The translations under genes were made by a program, and so were the position numbers. The notes beneath the pieces are model-generated. The model did not search any database, had not been told where the DNA came from, and saw only the letters and a list, made by a program, of their open reading frames with translations. A stretch of 64,000 nucleotides of DNA, from positions 1,054,001 through 1,118,000 of the forward strand of contig NZ_WTVH02000010.1 in assembly GCF_012910785.2 (NCBI RefSeq). Direction: 5' to 3'. This document shows positions 28,899 to 37,533 of this stretch, one piece after another (the first letter of the stretch is position 1; each line of letters opens with the position of its first letter). The DNA is from Aromatoleum buckelii (GTDB taxonomy: Bacteria; Pseudomonadota; Gammaproteobacteria; Burkholderiales; Rhodocyclaceae).

Positions 28899-29234
28899 GT
28901 GCGCTTCGTTTCCCTCATTGCCGTCATCGTGTCGTCCGTCCTTGCCTTGGGACCGTCTGCTCTTCTCGCCGATGACGAGCACGACCACGATCGCGCCCGC
29001 CGCGCGGTCGAGCAGGGCGAGGTGATGCCGCTGCAACGGATACTCGACAACGTCGAGCGCGATCACCCGGGACAGGTCATCGAAGTCGAGCTCGAACAGG
29101 AAAAGGGCCGCTGGATATACGAAATCAAGGTGCTGAAGGCGGGCGGGGCGCTCGTCAAACTGGAGATCGACGCACGCGACGGAGTCGTCCTGCGTGATCG
29201 CGAACGTGCACCGGGAACAGGGGGAAAGCGCTGA
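28899..29234 (+). CDS. small exported PepSY-domain protein
   Basis: This 111-residue protein starts at GTG 28899, with AGGAG a few bases upstream. A signal peptide covers about residues 1-24 (LIAVIVSSVLALGPSALLA). The rest is a PepSY unit: GEVMPLQRILDNVERD, then WIYEIKVLKAGG and LEIDARDGVVL. It overlaps the response-regulator start (TGATG). Small PepSY proteins often precede QseBC/PhoPQ-like systems and may modulate the kinase periplasmic domain; that role is inference. Confidence 0.85.
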   Translation: MRFVSLIAVIVSSVLALGPSALLADDEHDHDRARRAVEQGEVMPLQRILDNVERDHPGQVIEVELEQEKGRWIYEIKVLKAGGALVKLEIDARDGVVLRDRERAPGTGGKR

Positions 29235-29896
29235 TGCATATCCTGGTCGTCGAAGACGAACCGACACTCGCCGCGCAGCTTGTCGAAGCGCTCGCCGCTG
29301 CCGGCTACGCGGTCGACCGTGCCGACAACGGGCGGGATGCCCACTTCATCGGCGACGTGGAGCCGCTCGATGCGGTGGTGCTCGATCTCGGCCTGCCGCT
29401 GATGGACGGGATCACGGTGCTGAAGAAATGGCGCGCGGCCGGACGCACGATGCCCGTGCTGATCCTCACCGCACGCGACAACTGGCATGAAAAAGTCGCC
29501 GGGATCGATGCCGGCGCCGACGATTACCTCACCAAGCCGTTCCACATGGAAGAGCTTCTCGCGCGCCTGCGGGCACTGATCCGGCGCGCCGGCGGCCACG
29601 CCAGCGCCGAGCTCGCCTGCGGTCCGGTATTGCTCGACACGCGCGCCGGACGCGTCAGCGTGAATGGCCAGGCGGTGAACCTGACCAGCCACGAGCTGCG
29701 CGTGCTGGATTACCTGATGCACCACCAGGGCGAGATCGTGTCGCGCAGCGATCTCACCGAGCACATCTACGCCCAGGATTTCGACCGCGATTCGAATACC
29801 ATCGAAGTCTTTATCGGTCGTCTGCGCAAGAAGCTTCCCGCCGGGATGATCGAAACAGTCAGAGGCCTCGGCTACCGCATGGTTTGTCCCGCGTGA
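29234..29896 (+). CDS. OmpR-family response regulator
   Basis: This 220-residue DNA-binding regulator has a receiver domain with the acidic pocket in VVEDEP, phospho-acceptor Asp51 in VVLDLGLPLMDG and Lys101 in DYLTKPF. The C-terminal winged helix includes LTSHELRVLDYLM, SRSDLTEHIY and DSNTIEVFIGRLRKKL. It is closest in style to QseB/PmrA/PhoP regulators. Tandem 11-bp-period repeats upstream of its own operon and of the other PepSY gene are its likely targets. Confidence 0.93.
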   Translation: MHILVVEDEPTLAAQLVEALAAAGYAVDRADNGRDAHFIGDVEPLDAVVLDLGLPLMDGITVLKKWRAAGRTMPVLILTARDNWHEKVAGIDAGADDYLTKPFHMEELLARLRALIRRAGGHASAELACGPVLLDTRAGRVSVNGQAVNLTSHELRVLDYLMHHQGEIVSRSDLTEHIYAQDFDRDSNTIEVFIGRLRKKLPAGMIETVRGLGYRMVCPA

Positions 29897-31263
29897 ACAT
29901 GTTCGGCGCACCGCCCGGTTCGCTGCGCGTGCGGCTGCTCGCGGGCAGCCTGGTGTGGATCCTCGGGACGCTGACGGTGACCGGATTCGTTCTCGCCGAT
30001 CTTTTCCGGCGCCATGCCGCGGAGCGGTTCGAAGCCGAACTGCGCATCCATCTCGACCAGCTCACCGCGAATCTCGATTTCGCCATCGACGGCACCCCGC
30101 GATTGCGCGCCGAACTGAGCGACCCGCGGCTGCAGAAGCCGTATTCCGGACTCTACTGGCAGATCGACCGCGCTGCGAACGGGGGGCAGCCCGCGGTGCT
30201 GCGTTCGCGTTCACTGTGGGACACGACGCTCCGCGTGCCCGCGGATAGCCCGGCCGACGGCGAACTCCACGTCCACCGCATCGCCGGACCGGATCGTGCC
30301 CAAGTGGTGATGATGGAGCGTGTAGTCCGCCCGGCCGCTTTCCCAGACCAGCCGCTGCGCCTTATCGTCGCCGCGGACGAGCGCGTCATGACGGACCCGG
30401 TGCGCGAGTTCGTCGGCCTGCTTGCGATCGCCCTCGGCGTGCTGGCGGCCGGTCTCGTCGCCGCGGTGGTGCTCCAGGTATCGGTCGGGCTTGCGCCGCT
30501 GCGCCGGCTGCGCAGTGCGCTCGGCGAAGTGCGCGACGGGCGCACGCGGCGCCTGAACGGCGCCTATCCGAACGAAGTGCAGCCGCTCGTCGACGAACTC
30601 AACGCGTTGCTGCAGCACGACGCCGAAGTGGTTACCCGCGCGCGTACCCAGGCAGGCAATCTCGCCCACGCCGTCAAGACGCCGCTGGCGGTGCTCGGCA
30701 ACGCTGCGGCGCGCGAGGACGGCCCGCTCGCCCGTCTCGTCTCCGAGCAGGTCGCGACCGCCCAGCGTCAGGTCGACTACCATCTGGCGCGCGCGCGCGC
30801 TGCCGCCGCGGTGCAAGTGCCCGGAATGCGCACGACAGTCCTTCCGCTGGTCGAATCGCTGGTGCGGGTGATGAAGCGCGTGCATGCGGAACGCGACCTC
30901 GAGATTGTGATCGAAGCCTGCGCCGGCGAACCCGCTTTTCGCGGCGAAGAGCAGGATTTCCAGGAAATGCTTGGAAACCTCGTCGACAACGCGTGCAAAT
31001 GGGCGCGCCGCCGTGTCGAGATCCGCGTGGCGGTCGAGCGCAGCCAGCTCGTGATCGTCGTCGACGATGACGGCCCCGGGCTTGCGGCGCCGGAACGCGA
31101 ATCCGTGTTCGGGCGCGGCGTGCGCGCCGACGAACGCACGCCCGGCTCTGGGCTCGGGTTGGCGATCGTGCGTGACCTCGCGCAACTTTATGGCGGCGAC
31201 GTGCGGCTCGACGCGGCCTCGACCGGCGGCCTGCGCGTCGTGCTCACGCTGCCGGCGGCGTAG
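29893..31263 (+). CDS. PhoQ-like sensor histidine kinase
   Basis: This 456-residue membrane kinase is cognate to the preceding regulator. It has a first helix at about 15-37, a periplasmic domain to about 175, a second helix (LLAIALGVLAAGLVAAVVL) and a HAMP-like linker. The H box is unusual, NLAHAVKTPLAVL with His259, and resembles the PhoQ type rather than the common HELRTPL. The N box is NLVDNACKWA (from Asn362), with G boxes DDGPGL and GSGLGLAI. GTG 29893 overlaps the regulator stop; ATG 29899 is an equally possible start. The signal sensed is unknown. Confidence 0.9.
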   Translation: MNMFGAPPGSLRVRLLAGSLVWILGTLTVTGFVLADLFRRHAAERFEAELRIHLDQLTANLDFAIDGTPRLRAELSDPRLQKPYSGLYWQIDRAANGGQPAVLRSRSLWDTTLRVPADSPADGELHVHRIAGPDRAQVVMMERVVRPAAFPDQPLRLIVAADERVMTDPVREFVGLLAIALGVLAAGLVAAVVLQVSVGLAPLRRLRSALGEVRDGRTRRLNGAYPNEVQPLVDELNALLQHDAEVVTRARTQAGNLAHAVKTPLAVLGNAAAREDGPLARLVSEQVATAQRQVDYHLARARAAAAVQVPGMRTTVLPLVESLVRVMKRVHAERDLEIVIEACAGEPAFRGEEQDFQEMLGNLVDNACKWARRRVEIRVAVERSQLVIVVDDDGPGLAAPERESVFGRGVRADERTPGSGLGLAIVRDLAQLYGGDVRLDAASTGGLRVVLTLPAA

Positions 31264-31316
31264 GTTTCGCCGCAATGTCGGCCCTCGAATTTTCCAACGT
31301 ACCGTGAGAGACAGCA

Positions 31317-32249
31317 ATGAATCCAGAACAGACCCGCTCCCTGATCACCATCTGCCTGATGGCGGCGTTCGCCGATGGACACCAGGACCCGCGCGAGCGC
31401 GAGCACGTCCGCCGCGTTGCCGAGTCGCTGTCGGCGCAAGCCGGCATCGACTTCATGCCGCTGTATCAGGACGTGCTGCTCAAGCGCATCAGCCTCGAGC
31501 AGGCGGTCGAAGCGCTCGGCAGTCCGGAACTGCGCCAGCTCGCGTTCGAGATGGCGGTCGGCGTGTGTGACGCGGACGGCGTGCATGATGCCGGCGAAAC
31601 TGCTTTTCTCGACCGGCTCAGCGGCGTGCTCGGACTGGCGCGGGCCGCGTCGGCAGCCATCGTGCGCGATGCCGATGCGCTTGCCGAGGCGCCGGTCGAC
31701 AAGCCGATCACCGAAATACCCGCCGCCACCGGACCCGACCAGGCCGAACTCGACAAGATGATCCTCAACGCCGCGATCCTGAACGGCGCGCTGGAATTGC
31801 TGCCCGAGTCGCTGGCGTCGATGGCGATCATCCCGCTGCAGACGCGGCTCGTGTATCGCGTCGGCAAGGCGCACGGCTTCGAACTGGACCGGCGGCACAT
31901 CGCCGATTTTCTCGCGACCGTCGGAGTCGGCCTGACGTCACAGTACGTCGAGCAGTTCGGCCGCAAGCTCGTCGGCGGACTGCTCGGCAAGATGCTGGGC
32001 GGCGCGGGCCGGACGATCGGTAGCGAGGCGACGGGCTCGGTGTTCTCGTTCGCGACGACTTATGCGCTCGGACATGTCGCGAAGCGCTATTACGCGGACG
32101 GGCGCAAGCTCGACGCCGCGGCGCTGAAGACGAGTTTCGCCCAACTCACCGACAGCGCGCGCGGGCTACAGGACCGTTACGCGCCGGAAATCGCCCAGCG
32201 TGCCCGCACGCTCGACCTGAAGCGCTTGACTGCGGAACTGCGCGCCTGA
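31317..32249 (+). CDS. TerB-like/DUF697 two-domain protein
   Basis: This 310-residue protein has an N-terminal TerB-like helical domain (about 5-115; ITICLMAAFADGHQDPRE, MAVGVCDADGVHDAGE), whose paired acidic loops resemble metal-binding sites in tellurite-resistance TerB. From about 150 to 270 it matches DUF697 (AIIPLQTRLVYRVGKAHG, FLATVGVGLTSQYVEQ, SFATTYALGHVAKRYY), a glycine-rich membrane-associating domain found in YcjF-type proteins. It follows the kinase by 53 bp and may share its transcript. Function is unknown; membrane-stress work is one possibility. Confidence 0.72.
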   Translation: MNPEQTRSLITICLMAAFADGHQDPREREHVRRVAESLSAQAGIDFMPLYQDVLLKRISLEQAVEALGSPELRQLAFEMAVGVCDADGVHDAGETAFLDRLSGVLGLARAASAAIVRDADALAEAPVDKPITEIPAATGPDQAELDKMILNAAILNGALELLPESLASMAIIPLQTRLVYRVGKAHGFELDRRHIADFLATVGVGLTSQYVEQFGRKLVGGLLGKMLGGAGRTIGSEATGSVFSFATTYALGHVAKRYYADGRKLDAAALKTSFAQLTDSARGLQDRYAPEIAQRARTLDLKRLTAELRA

Positions 32250-32370
32250 AGAGCGGCCTGCGCGGGCGAATCCTCAGGGGTGGTGCAGTTCCGCAGGGAA
32301 CTCGCCGCTCCCAGAGCGTGGGGCGGGCTCGCCTCCCGGCCTTGCGCTGCGCGCCTCTTGCAGGCGGGGC

Positions 32371-33144
32371 TCAGGGGGCGGATTCGTCGTCTCGCGGTCC
32401 GACGGCCGCTTCTTGCATGCGCCGCCGCTGCATGAAGCGCCAGATGTAGACCACGTAGCCGGAGATGGCATAGCCGAGGAAAAGCGCAAACAGTACCCCC
32501 GGCGGGTAACTCGATACCAGTGCGAAGGCCAGCACCAGCGCGATGACGACGATGAACGGCACGCTCTTGCGCAGGTTGATGCTCTTGCCGCTCCAGAACA
32601 GTACGTTGCTAACCATCGACAGGCCGCTGAAGATCGTCAGCGCCGCGGCGAACCAGCGCACGTCTTCGCCCGTCAGGCCGTTGTCGATGACGACCCACAC
32701 CAATCCCGCAATCAACGCCGCGGCCGCAGGGCTTGGGAGTCCCTGGAAGTAGCGCTTGTCGATGACGTCGATGTTGGTGTTGAAGCGCGCCAGTCGCAGC
32801 GCCGCGCCGGCGCAATAGATGAACGCCGCGATCCAGCCGAGTTTCCCCATGTCCTTGAGCGCCCACTCGTACATCACTAGCGCCGGGGCCGCGCCGAACG
32901 AAACCATGTCGGAAAGCGAATCATATTCGGCGCCGAATTCGCTCTGGGTGTGGGTCAGGCGTGCGACGCGGCCATCCAGGCCGTCGAGGACCATCGCGAC
33001 GAAGATCGCCACCGCCGCATGTTCGAAACGCAGGTTCATCGCCTGCACGATCGCGTAGAAACCTGCGAACAGCGCCGCGGTGGTGAAAAGGTTCGGCAGT
33101 ATGTAGATGCCGCGCCGGCGTTTCTCGGGGGAGATCATGGGCAT
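32371..33144 (-). CDS. pssA: CDP-diacylglycerol--serine O-phosphatidyltransferase
   Basis: This 257-residue membrane enzyme makes phosphatidylserine from CDP-diacylglycerol and serine. The CDP-alcohol phosphotransferase signature is complete across residues 54-81 (DGLDGRVARL, then SEFGAEYDSLSDMVSFG). About seven or eight membrane helices follow the Bacillus-type PssA pattern rather than the E. coli PLD-like enzyme. It lies 83 bp downstream of psd, which uses its product. A second ATG two codons later is also possible as the start. Confidence 0.95.
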   Translation of the reverse strand: MPMISPEKRRRGIYILPNLFTTAALFAGFYAIVQAMNLRFEHAAVAIFVAMVLDGLDGRVARLTHTQSEFGAEYDSLSDMVSFGAAPALVMYEWALKDMGKLGWIAAFIYCAGAALRLARFNTNIDVIDKRYFQGLPSPAAAALIAGLVWVVIDNGLTGEDVRWFAAALTIFSGLSMVSNVLFWSGKSINLRKSVPFIVVIALVLAFALVSSYPPGVLFALFLGYAISGYVVYIWRFMQRRRMQEAAVGPRDDESAP

Positions 33145-33227
33145 GAAGAGGCGTGTTCCGCTATGGGCCGGGATGCCGAATGACGATTCTAGCGCAGCCC
33201 CGGGATGTCATGACATGCCCCGCGCAA

Positions 33228-33875
33228 TCAGGGCAGCTCGGCCAGGATCGTGCTCGATGCCGAAACCTTGTCGCCGATCGTCACCCGAGCGCGGCTGCCT
33301 GGGGGCAGGTAGACATCGACGCGGGAGCCGAAACGGATGAAGCCGTAGCGCTGTCCACGGGCAAGCGACGCTCCCGCTTCGACATAGCACAGAATGCGCC
33401 GTGCGATCAGGCCGGCGACCTGCACGCAGGTGACGTTGTGCCCGTCCCGGGTGCGCAGGTGCAGCGCGTTGCGTTCGTTCTCCACCGAGGCCTTGTCGAG
33501 CGCGGCATTGACGAAACGGCCGGCGTTGTACCAGCGTGCGACGACTTCGCCATCGACGGGGCTGCGATTCGAGTGAACGTTGAACACGTTCATGAACACG
33601 CTGATCTTGACGCTGTCCCGGTCGAGATACGGATCGCGTACCGGCTCGATCGCGACGATGCGACCGTCGGCAGGCGACAGCACGTCCTTCGCGCCCTGCG
33701 GGATCGGCCGCGGCGGATCGCGGAAGAACTGCACGACGAAGATGAACAGCAGCCAGAACGGCAGCGCCCAGCCGAAGCCGGCCGCGCCGTTGATGACCAG
33801 CGCGACTGCGAGCGCGATCGCGATGAAAGGCCAGCCTTCGCGGGCGAGGAGCGGGTGGGGATAATTGTTGGGCAT
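33228..33875 (-). CDS. psd: phosphatidylserine decarboxylase (short form)
   Basis: This 215-residue enzyme converts phosphatidylserine to phosphatidylethanolamine. It is the short type, with one or two N-terminal helices ([28 protein letters not shown]). It has the conserved [26 protein letters not shown] and [12 protein letters not shown]. The pyruvoyl group is expected from self-cleavage at Gly183-Ser184 in [13 protein letters not shown]. It sits between pssA and ilvC in the order common to betaproteobacteria, with a strong ilvC terminator just upstream of it. Confidence 0.95.
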   Translation of the reverse strand: MPNNYPHPLLAREGWPFIAIALAVALVINGAAGFGWALPFWLLFIFVVQFFRDPPRPIPQGAKDVLSPADGRIVAIEPVRDPYLDRDSVKISVFMNVFNVHSNRSPVDGEVVARWYNAGRFVNAALDKASVENERNALHLRTRDGHNVTCVQVAGLIARRILCYVEAGASLARGQRYGFIRFGSRVDVYLPPGSRARVTIGDKVSASSTILAELP

Positions 33876-33888
33876 GATGTACTCGAGA

Positions 33889-33930
33889 TAAAAAAAGGCC
33901 GGGTTCCGGCAAGACGCGGAACCCGGCCTG
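33889..33930 (-). terminator. intrinsic terminator of ilvC
   Basis: A 13-bp perfect stem (33917-33929 with 33896-33908; GGCCGGGTTCCG arm) closes a small loop and is followed on the minus strand by TTTTTTTATC. It lies 15 bp after ilvC and overlaps the region just before psd, so psd and pssA probably need read-through or their own promoter. Confidence 0.9.
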
Positions 33931-33944
33931 CTGTCCGAGACAGC

Positions 33945-34961
33945 TCAGTTTTTCGACTGATCGACGAGCTTGTTCTTCTTGATCCACGGCATCATGTCGC
34001 GCAGCTGGCTGCCGACCTGTTCGATCGGATGCGCTGCGTTGAGGCGCCGGCGCGCCGTCATCGACGGATAGTTCGTGCGGCCTTCCTGGATGAACATCTT
34101 CGCGTACTCGCCGGTCTGGATGCGCTTCAGCGCGGCGCGCATCGCTTCGCGCGACTGCTCGTTGATGACTTCCGGGCCGGTCACGTACTCGCCGTACTCG
34201 GCGTTGTTCGAGATCGAGTAGTTCATGTTCGCGATGCCGCCTTCGTACATCAGGTCGACGATCAGCTTGAGCTCGTGCAGGCACTCGAAGTAGGCCATCT
34301 CCGGTGCATAGCCGGCTTCAGTCAGCGTCTCGAAGCCCATCTTCACAAGCTCGACGGCCCCGCCGCACAGCACCGCCTGTTCGCCGAAGAGATCGGTCTC
34401 GGTTTCTTCGCGGAAGTTCGTCTCGATGACGCCGCCCTTGGTGCCGCCATTGGCCGCGGCGTACGACAACGCGATGTCCTTGGCCTTGCCGGAGCGGTCC
34501 TGATGCACCGCGATCAGCGACGGTACGCCACCGCCCTTGAGGTATTCCGAACGCACGGTGTGGCCGGGGCCTTTCGGCGCGACCATGATGACGTCGAGAT
34601 CGTCGCGCGGCACGACCTGGTTGTAATGCACATTGAAACCGTGCGCGAACGCGAGCGTCGCGCCCTGCTTGATGTTCGGCTCGACGTCGTTGTAATACAC
34701 CGCGGGGATGTTCTCGTCGGGCAGCAGGATCATGACGATGTCGGCGCTGCTGACCGCTTCGGCGACTTCCCGGACGTCGAGGCCGGCCGCTTCGGCCTTC
34801 TTCCACGAGGCACCGCTCTTGCGCAGACCCACCGTGACCTTGCAGCCGGAATCCTTCAGGTTCTGCGCGTGCGCATGGCCCTGCGAACCGTAGCCGACGA
34901 TGGTGATCTGCTTGCCCTTGATCAGGGAGAGGTCGGCGTCCTTGTCGTAATAGACTTTCAT
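33945..34961 (-). CDS. ilvC: ketol-acid reductoisomerase (NADP+), class I
   Basis: This 338-residue enzyme carries out isomerisation and NADPH-dependent reduction of acetolactate and acetohydroxybutyrate in valine and isoleucine synthesis. It has the NADPH motif [15 protein letters not shown], the metal/active-site region [19 protein letters not shown] and [17 protein letters not shown]. The short class I length fits. An AAGGA site precedes ATG 34961. It follows ilvN by about 100 bp, completing the ilvB-ilvN-ilvC set. Confidence 0.97.
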   Translation of the reverse strand: MKVYYDKDADLSLIKGKQITIVGYGSQGHAHAQNLKDSGCKVTVGLRKSGASWKKAEAAGLDVREVAEAVSSADIVMILLPDENIPAVYYNDVEPNIKQGATLAFAHGFNVHYNQVVPRDDLDVIMVAPKGPGHTVRSEYLKGGGVPSLIAVHQDRSGKAKDIALSYAAANGGTKGGVIETNFREETETDLFGEQAVLCGGAVELVKMGFETLTEAGYAPEMAYFECLHELKLIVDLMYEGGIANMNYSISNNAEYGEYVTGPEVINEQSREAMRAALKRIQTGEYAKMFIQEGRTNYPSMTARRRLNAAHPIEQVGSQLRDMMPWIKKNKLVDQSKN

Positions 34962-35061
34962 GTTGTTCCTTTCAACTTTCGATGGGAGTGCTTCCGGCGC
35001 TCGCCATGGTAGCGGCGCTCGCACCGGTCGCAAATGGCTAGTTCGGCAGGTGAGTTCGCCG

Positions 35062-35553
35062 TCAGACTTTCAGGATGCGGTCGCCACGGCCGATGCCGCA
35101 TACGCCGGAGCGGACAATTTCGAGGATCAGCGCCGGATCGATGGCATCGATGAAGGCATCGAGCTTCGACTGGCTGCCGGTGAGCTCAATCACGTAAGAG
35201 GTGTCGGTCACGTCGATGACGCGGGCGCGAAAGATGTCCGCCATGCGCTTCATCTCGTCGCGGTCCTTGCCGGTTGCGCGGACTTTCGTGATCATCAGCT
35301 CGCGCTCGATATGCGCCGATTCGGAAATGTCGACGACCTTGATCACTTCGACCAGCTTGTTGAGCTGCTTGGTAATCTGCTCGATGATGTCGTCGGACCC
35401 GGAGGTGACGATGGTCATGCGTGACATCGAGGCGTCTTCGGTCGGCGCCACGGTCAGCGATTCGATGTTGTAGCCGCGCGCCGAGAACAGCCCCGAGACA
35501 CGCGACAGCGCGCCGGATTCGTTCTCGATCAGCAGGGAGATGACGTGTCTCAT
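35062..35553 (-). CDS. ilvN: acetolactate synthase small (regulatory) subunit
   Basis: This 163-residue subunit confers valine feedback inhibition on the catalytic subunit. It has an N-terminal ACT domain ([23 protein letters not shown] and [14 protein letters not shown]) and a C-terminal half of IlvH/IlvN type ([19 protein letters not shown]). Length and sequence are of the IlvH type (E. coli IlvH 163). The gap to ilvB contains a long imperfect hairpin. Confidence 0.96.
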   Translation of the reverse strand: MRHVISLLIENESGALSRVSGLFSARGYNIESLTVAPTEDASMSRMTIVTSGSDDIIEQITKQLNKLVEVIKVVDISESAHIERELMITKVRATGKDRDEMKRMADIFRARVIDVTDTSYVIELTGSQSKLDAFIDAIDPALILEIVRSGVCGIGRGDRILKV

Positions 35554-35590
35554 GATGTTCTCTTTCGAGGTCTACGATTGAACCGTGCTC

Positions 35591-35626
35591 CCGCGGATAC
35601 GGACTGCCGGAGGCCGGCATCCGCGG
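35591..35626. repeat. inverted repeat in the ilvB-ilvN intergenic region
   Basis: CCGCGGAT (35591-35598) pairs with ATCCGCGG (35619-35626), and TGCCGG (35605-35610) with CCGGCA (35614-35619) inside. No T-run follows on either strand, so it is not a classical terminator; it may slow decay or process the operon transcript. Nearby, GGCGCGCC occurs twice, 12 bp apart. Confidence 0.6.
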
Positions 35627-35702
35627 CGACGGGAGCCGGTAAGCGCCCCGTCGCGCGGCGCGCCGTGGGTTGTGTCGGCGCGCCCCGCGAAACGAACGGT
35701 GA

Positions 35703-37427
35703 TTACAGGTCTTCGGCGGACAGGATCATCTCGGTGAGACCCTTGCCGCCCTGGACCATGGGGTAAACGTTTTCGGTCTGGTCGATCTGGAAGTCGAGGA
35801 ACACCAGGTCGTTCTTGCGGCCGAACGCTTCACGCAGCGCGCCTTCGACGTCGGCCGGCTTTTCGATCTTGAAGCCGACGTGACCGTAGGATTCGGCGAG
35901 TTTCGCGAAATCCGGCAGCGAATCCATGTACGACTCGGAGTAGCGCTCGCCGTGGAAGAGCTGCTGCCACTGGCGCACCATGCCGAGATAGCGGTTGTTG
36001 AGGTTCACGATCTTGATCGGCAACCGGAACTGCTTGCACGTCGACAGTTCCTGGATGTTCATCTGGATCGAGGCTTCGCCCGTGACGCACGCGACCGGCG
36101 AGCCGGGGTGCGCGAGCTGCGCCCCCATCGCGTAGGGCAGGCCGACGCCCATCGTGCCGAGGCCGCCGGAGTTGAGCCAGCGGCGCGGCTTGTCGAAGCG
36201 GTAGTACTGCGAGGCCCACATCTGATGCTGGCCGACGTCGGACGTGACGAAGGCCTCACCACCGGTCACTTCCCACAGCTTCTGGATCACGAACTGCGGC
36301 TTGATGATCTCGTCCGAGTTCTTGAACTTCATGCAGTCGCGGCGGCGCCATTCGTCGACCTGCTTCCACCACGTGCCGACGTTCTCGGCATCCGGGCGGG
36401 CGGACGAGGCTTCGATCTGCCGGATCATCTCTTCGAGCACTTCCTTGACGTCGCCGACGATCGGGACATCGACGCGGACGCGCTTCGAGATCGACGACGG
36501 GTCGATGTCGACGTGGATGATCTTGCGCGGCTCTTCGGCGAAATTGGCCGGGTCGCCGATGACGCGGTCGTCGAAGCGCGCGCCGATGGCGAGCAGCACG
36601 TCGCTGTAATGCATCGCCATGTTGGCTTCGTACGTGCCGTGCATGCCGGGCATGCCGAGGTACTGGCGGTCGCTCGCCGGGTAACCGCCGAGGCCCATCA
36701 GCGTGTTGGTGATCGGGAACCCGAGCAGGCGGGTGAGTTTGGTGAGCTGTTCGGCGGCATCCGACAGCACGACGCCGCCGCCGGTGTAGATCATCGGGCG
36801 CTTGGCTTCGAGCAGCAGCTGCACGGCTTTGCGGATCTGCCCCTGGTGGCCCTTGACGACCGGGTTGTACGAACGCATCGAGACCTCTTGCGGGTACTCG
36901 AATTCGCACTTGTGCATCGAGACATCCTTGGGGATGTCGACCAGCACGGGCCCCGGACGGCCGGTCTTGGCGAGGTAGAACGCCTTCTTGATCGTCGTCG
37001 CGATGTCGCGGACATCCTTGACGAGGAAGTTGTGCTTGACGCACGGGCGGGTGATGCCGACGGTGTCGACTTCCTGGAACGCGTCCTGGCCGATCGCGGC
37101 GGTCGGAACCTGGCCGCTGATGATCACCATCGGGATCGAGTCGCAGTAGGCGGTGGCGATGCCGGTGATGGCGTTGGTCGCGCCCGGGCCGGAAGTTACC
37201 AGCGCGACGCCTACGGTTTCGGTGCTGCGCGCAAAGCCGTCGGCCGCGTGCACTGCGGCCTGTTCGTGGCGCACCAGTACGTGGCGTACCTTGTCCTGGT
37301 TGAAGAGTGCGTCGTAGATGAAGAGGACGGCGCCGCCAGGGTAGCCGAACACATATTCGACCTTTTCTTCCTGAAGACACCTGATTACAATTTCCGCACC
37401 AGTCAGCACCATTACAAACTCGCTCAT
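35703..37427 (-). CDS. ilvB: acetolactate synthase large (catalytic) subunit
   Basis: This 574-residue thiamine-diphosphate enzyme makes acetolactate or acetohydroxybutyrate. The catalytic glutamate lies in RHEQAAVHAADGFAR near residue 55. The central domain includes GLGGYPASDRQYLGMPGMHG, and the ThDP-binding region includes TSDVGQHQMWASQYY and NLNNRYLGMVRQWQ. Length is typical (E. coli IlvI 574). ATG 37427 gives MSEFVMVLTGAE; a promoter-like pair lies about 20 bp upstream. It is the first gene of ilvB-ilvN-ilvC. Confidence 0.97.
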   Translation of the reverse strand: MSEFVMVLTGAEIVIRCLQEEKVEYVFGYPGGAVLFIYDALFNQDKVRHVLVRHEQAAVHAADGFARSTETVGVALVTSGPGATNAITGIATAYCDSIPMVIISGQVPTAAIGQDAFQEVDTVGITRPCVKHNFLVKDVRDIATTIKKAFYLAKTGRPGPVLVDIPKDVSMHKCEFEYPQEVSMRSYNPVVKGHQGQIRKAVQLLLEAKRPMIYTGGGVVLSDAAEQLTKLTRLLGFPITNTLMGLGGYPASDRQYLGMPGMHGTYEANMAMHYSDVLLAIGARFDDRVIGDPANFAEEPRKIIHVDIDPSSISKRVRVDVPIVGDVKEVLEEMIRQIEASSARPDAENVGTWWKQVDEWRRRDCMKFKNSDEIIKPQFVIQKLWEVTGGEAFVTSDVGQHQMWASQYYRFDKPRRWLNSGGLGTMGVGLPYAMGAQLAHPGSPVACVTGEASIQMNIQELSTCKQFRLPIKIVNLNNRYLGMVRQWQQLFHGERYSESYMDSLPDFAKLAESYGHVGFKIEKPADVEGALREAFGRKNDLVFLDFQIDQTENVYPMVQGGKGLTEMILSAEDL

Positions 37428-37447
37428 TGTTACGTTCTAAACAGCGA

Positions 37448-37476
37448 ACGTTACCGGTCACTCGACATTTGGTCAA
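37448..37476 (-). promoter_or_regulatory. possible promoter of ilvB
   Basis: On the minus strand TTGACC (37476-37471), a 17-bp spacer and TAACGT (37453-37448). The -35 is good and the -10 poor. The spacing and position, about 20 bp before the ATG, are plausible. Confidence 0.4.
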
Positions 37477-37533
37477 GGCTGCCGCCGCGTTGCAGCAAAC
37501 CACTGAACAGTCGGGCTTCTGAAGGACTCACAG

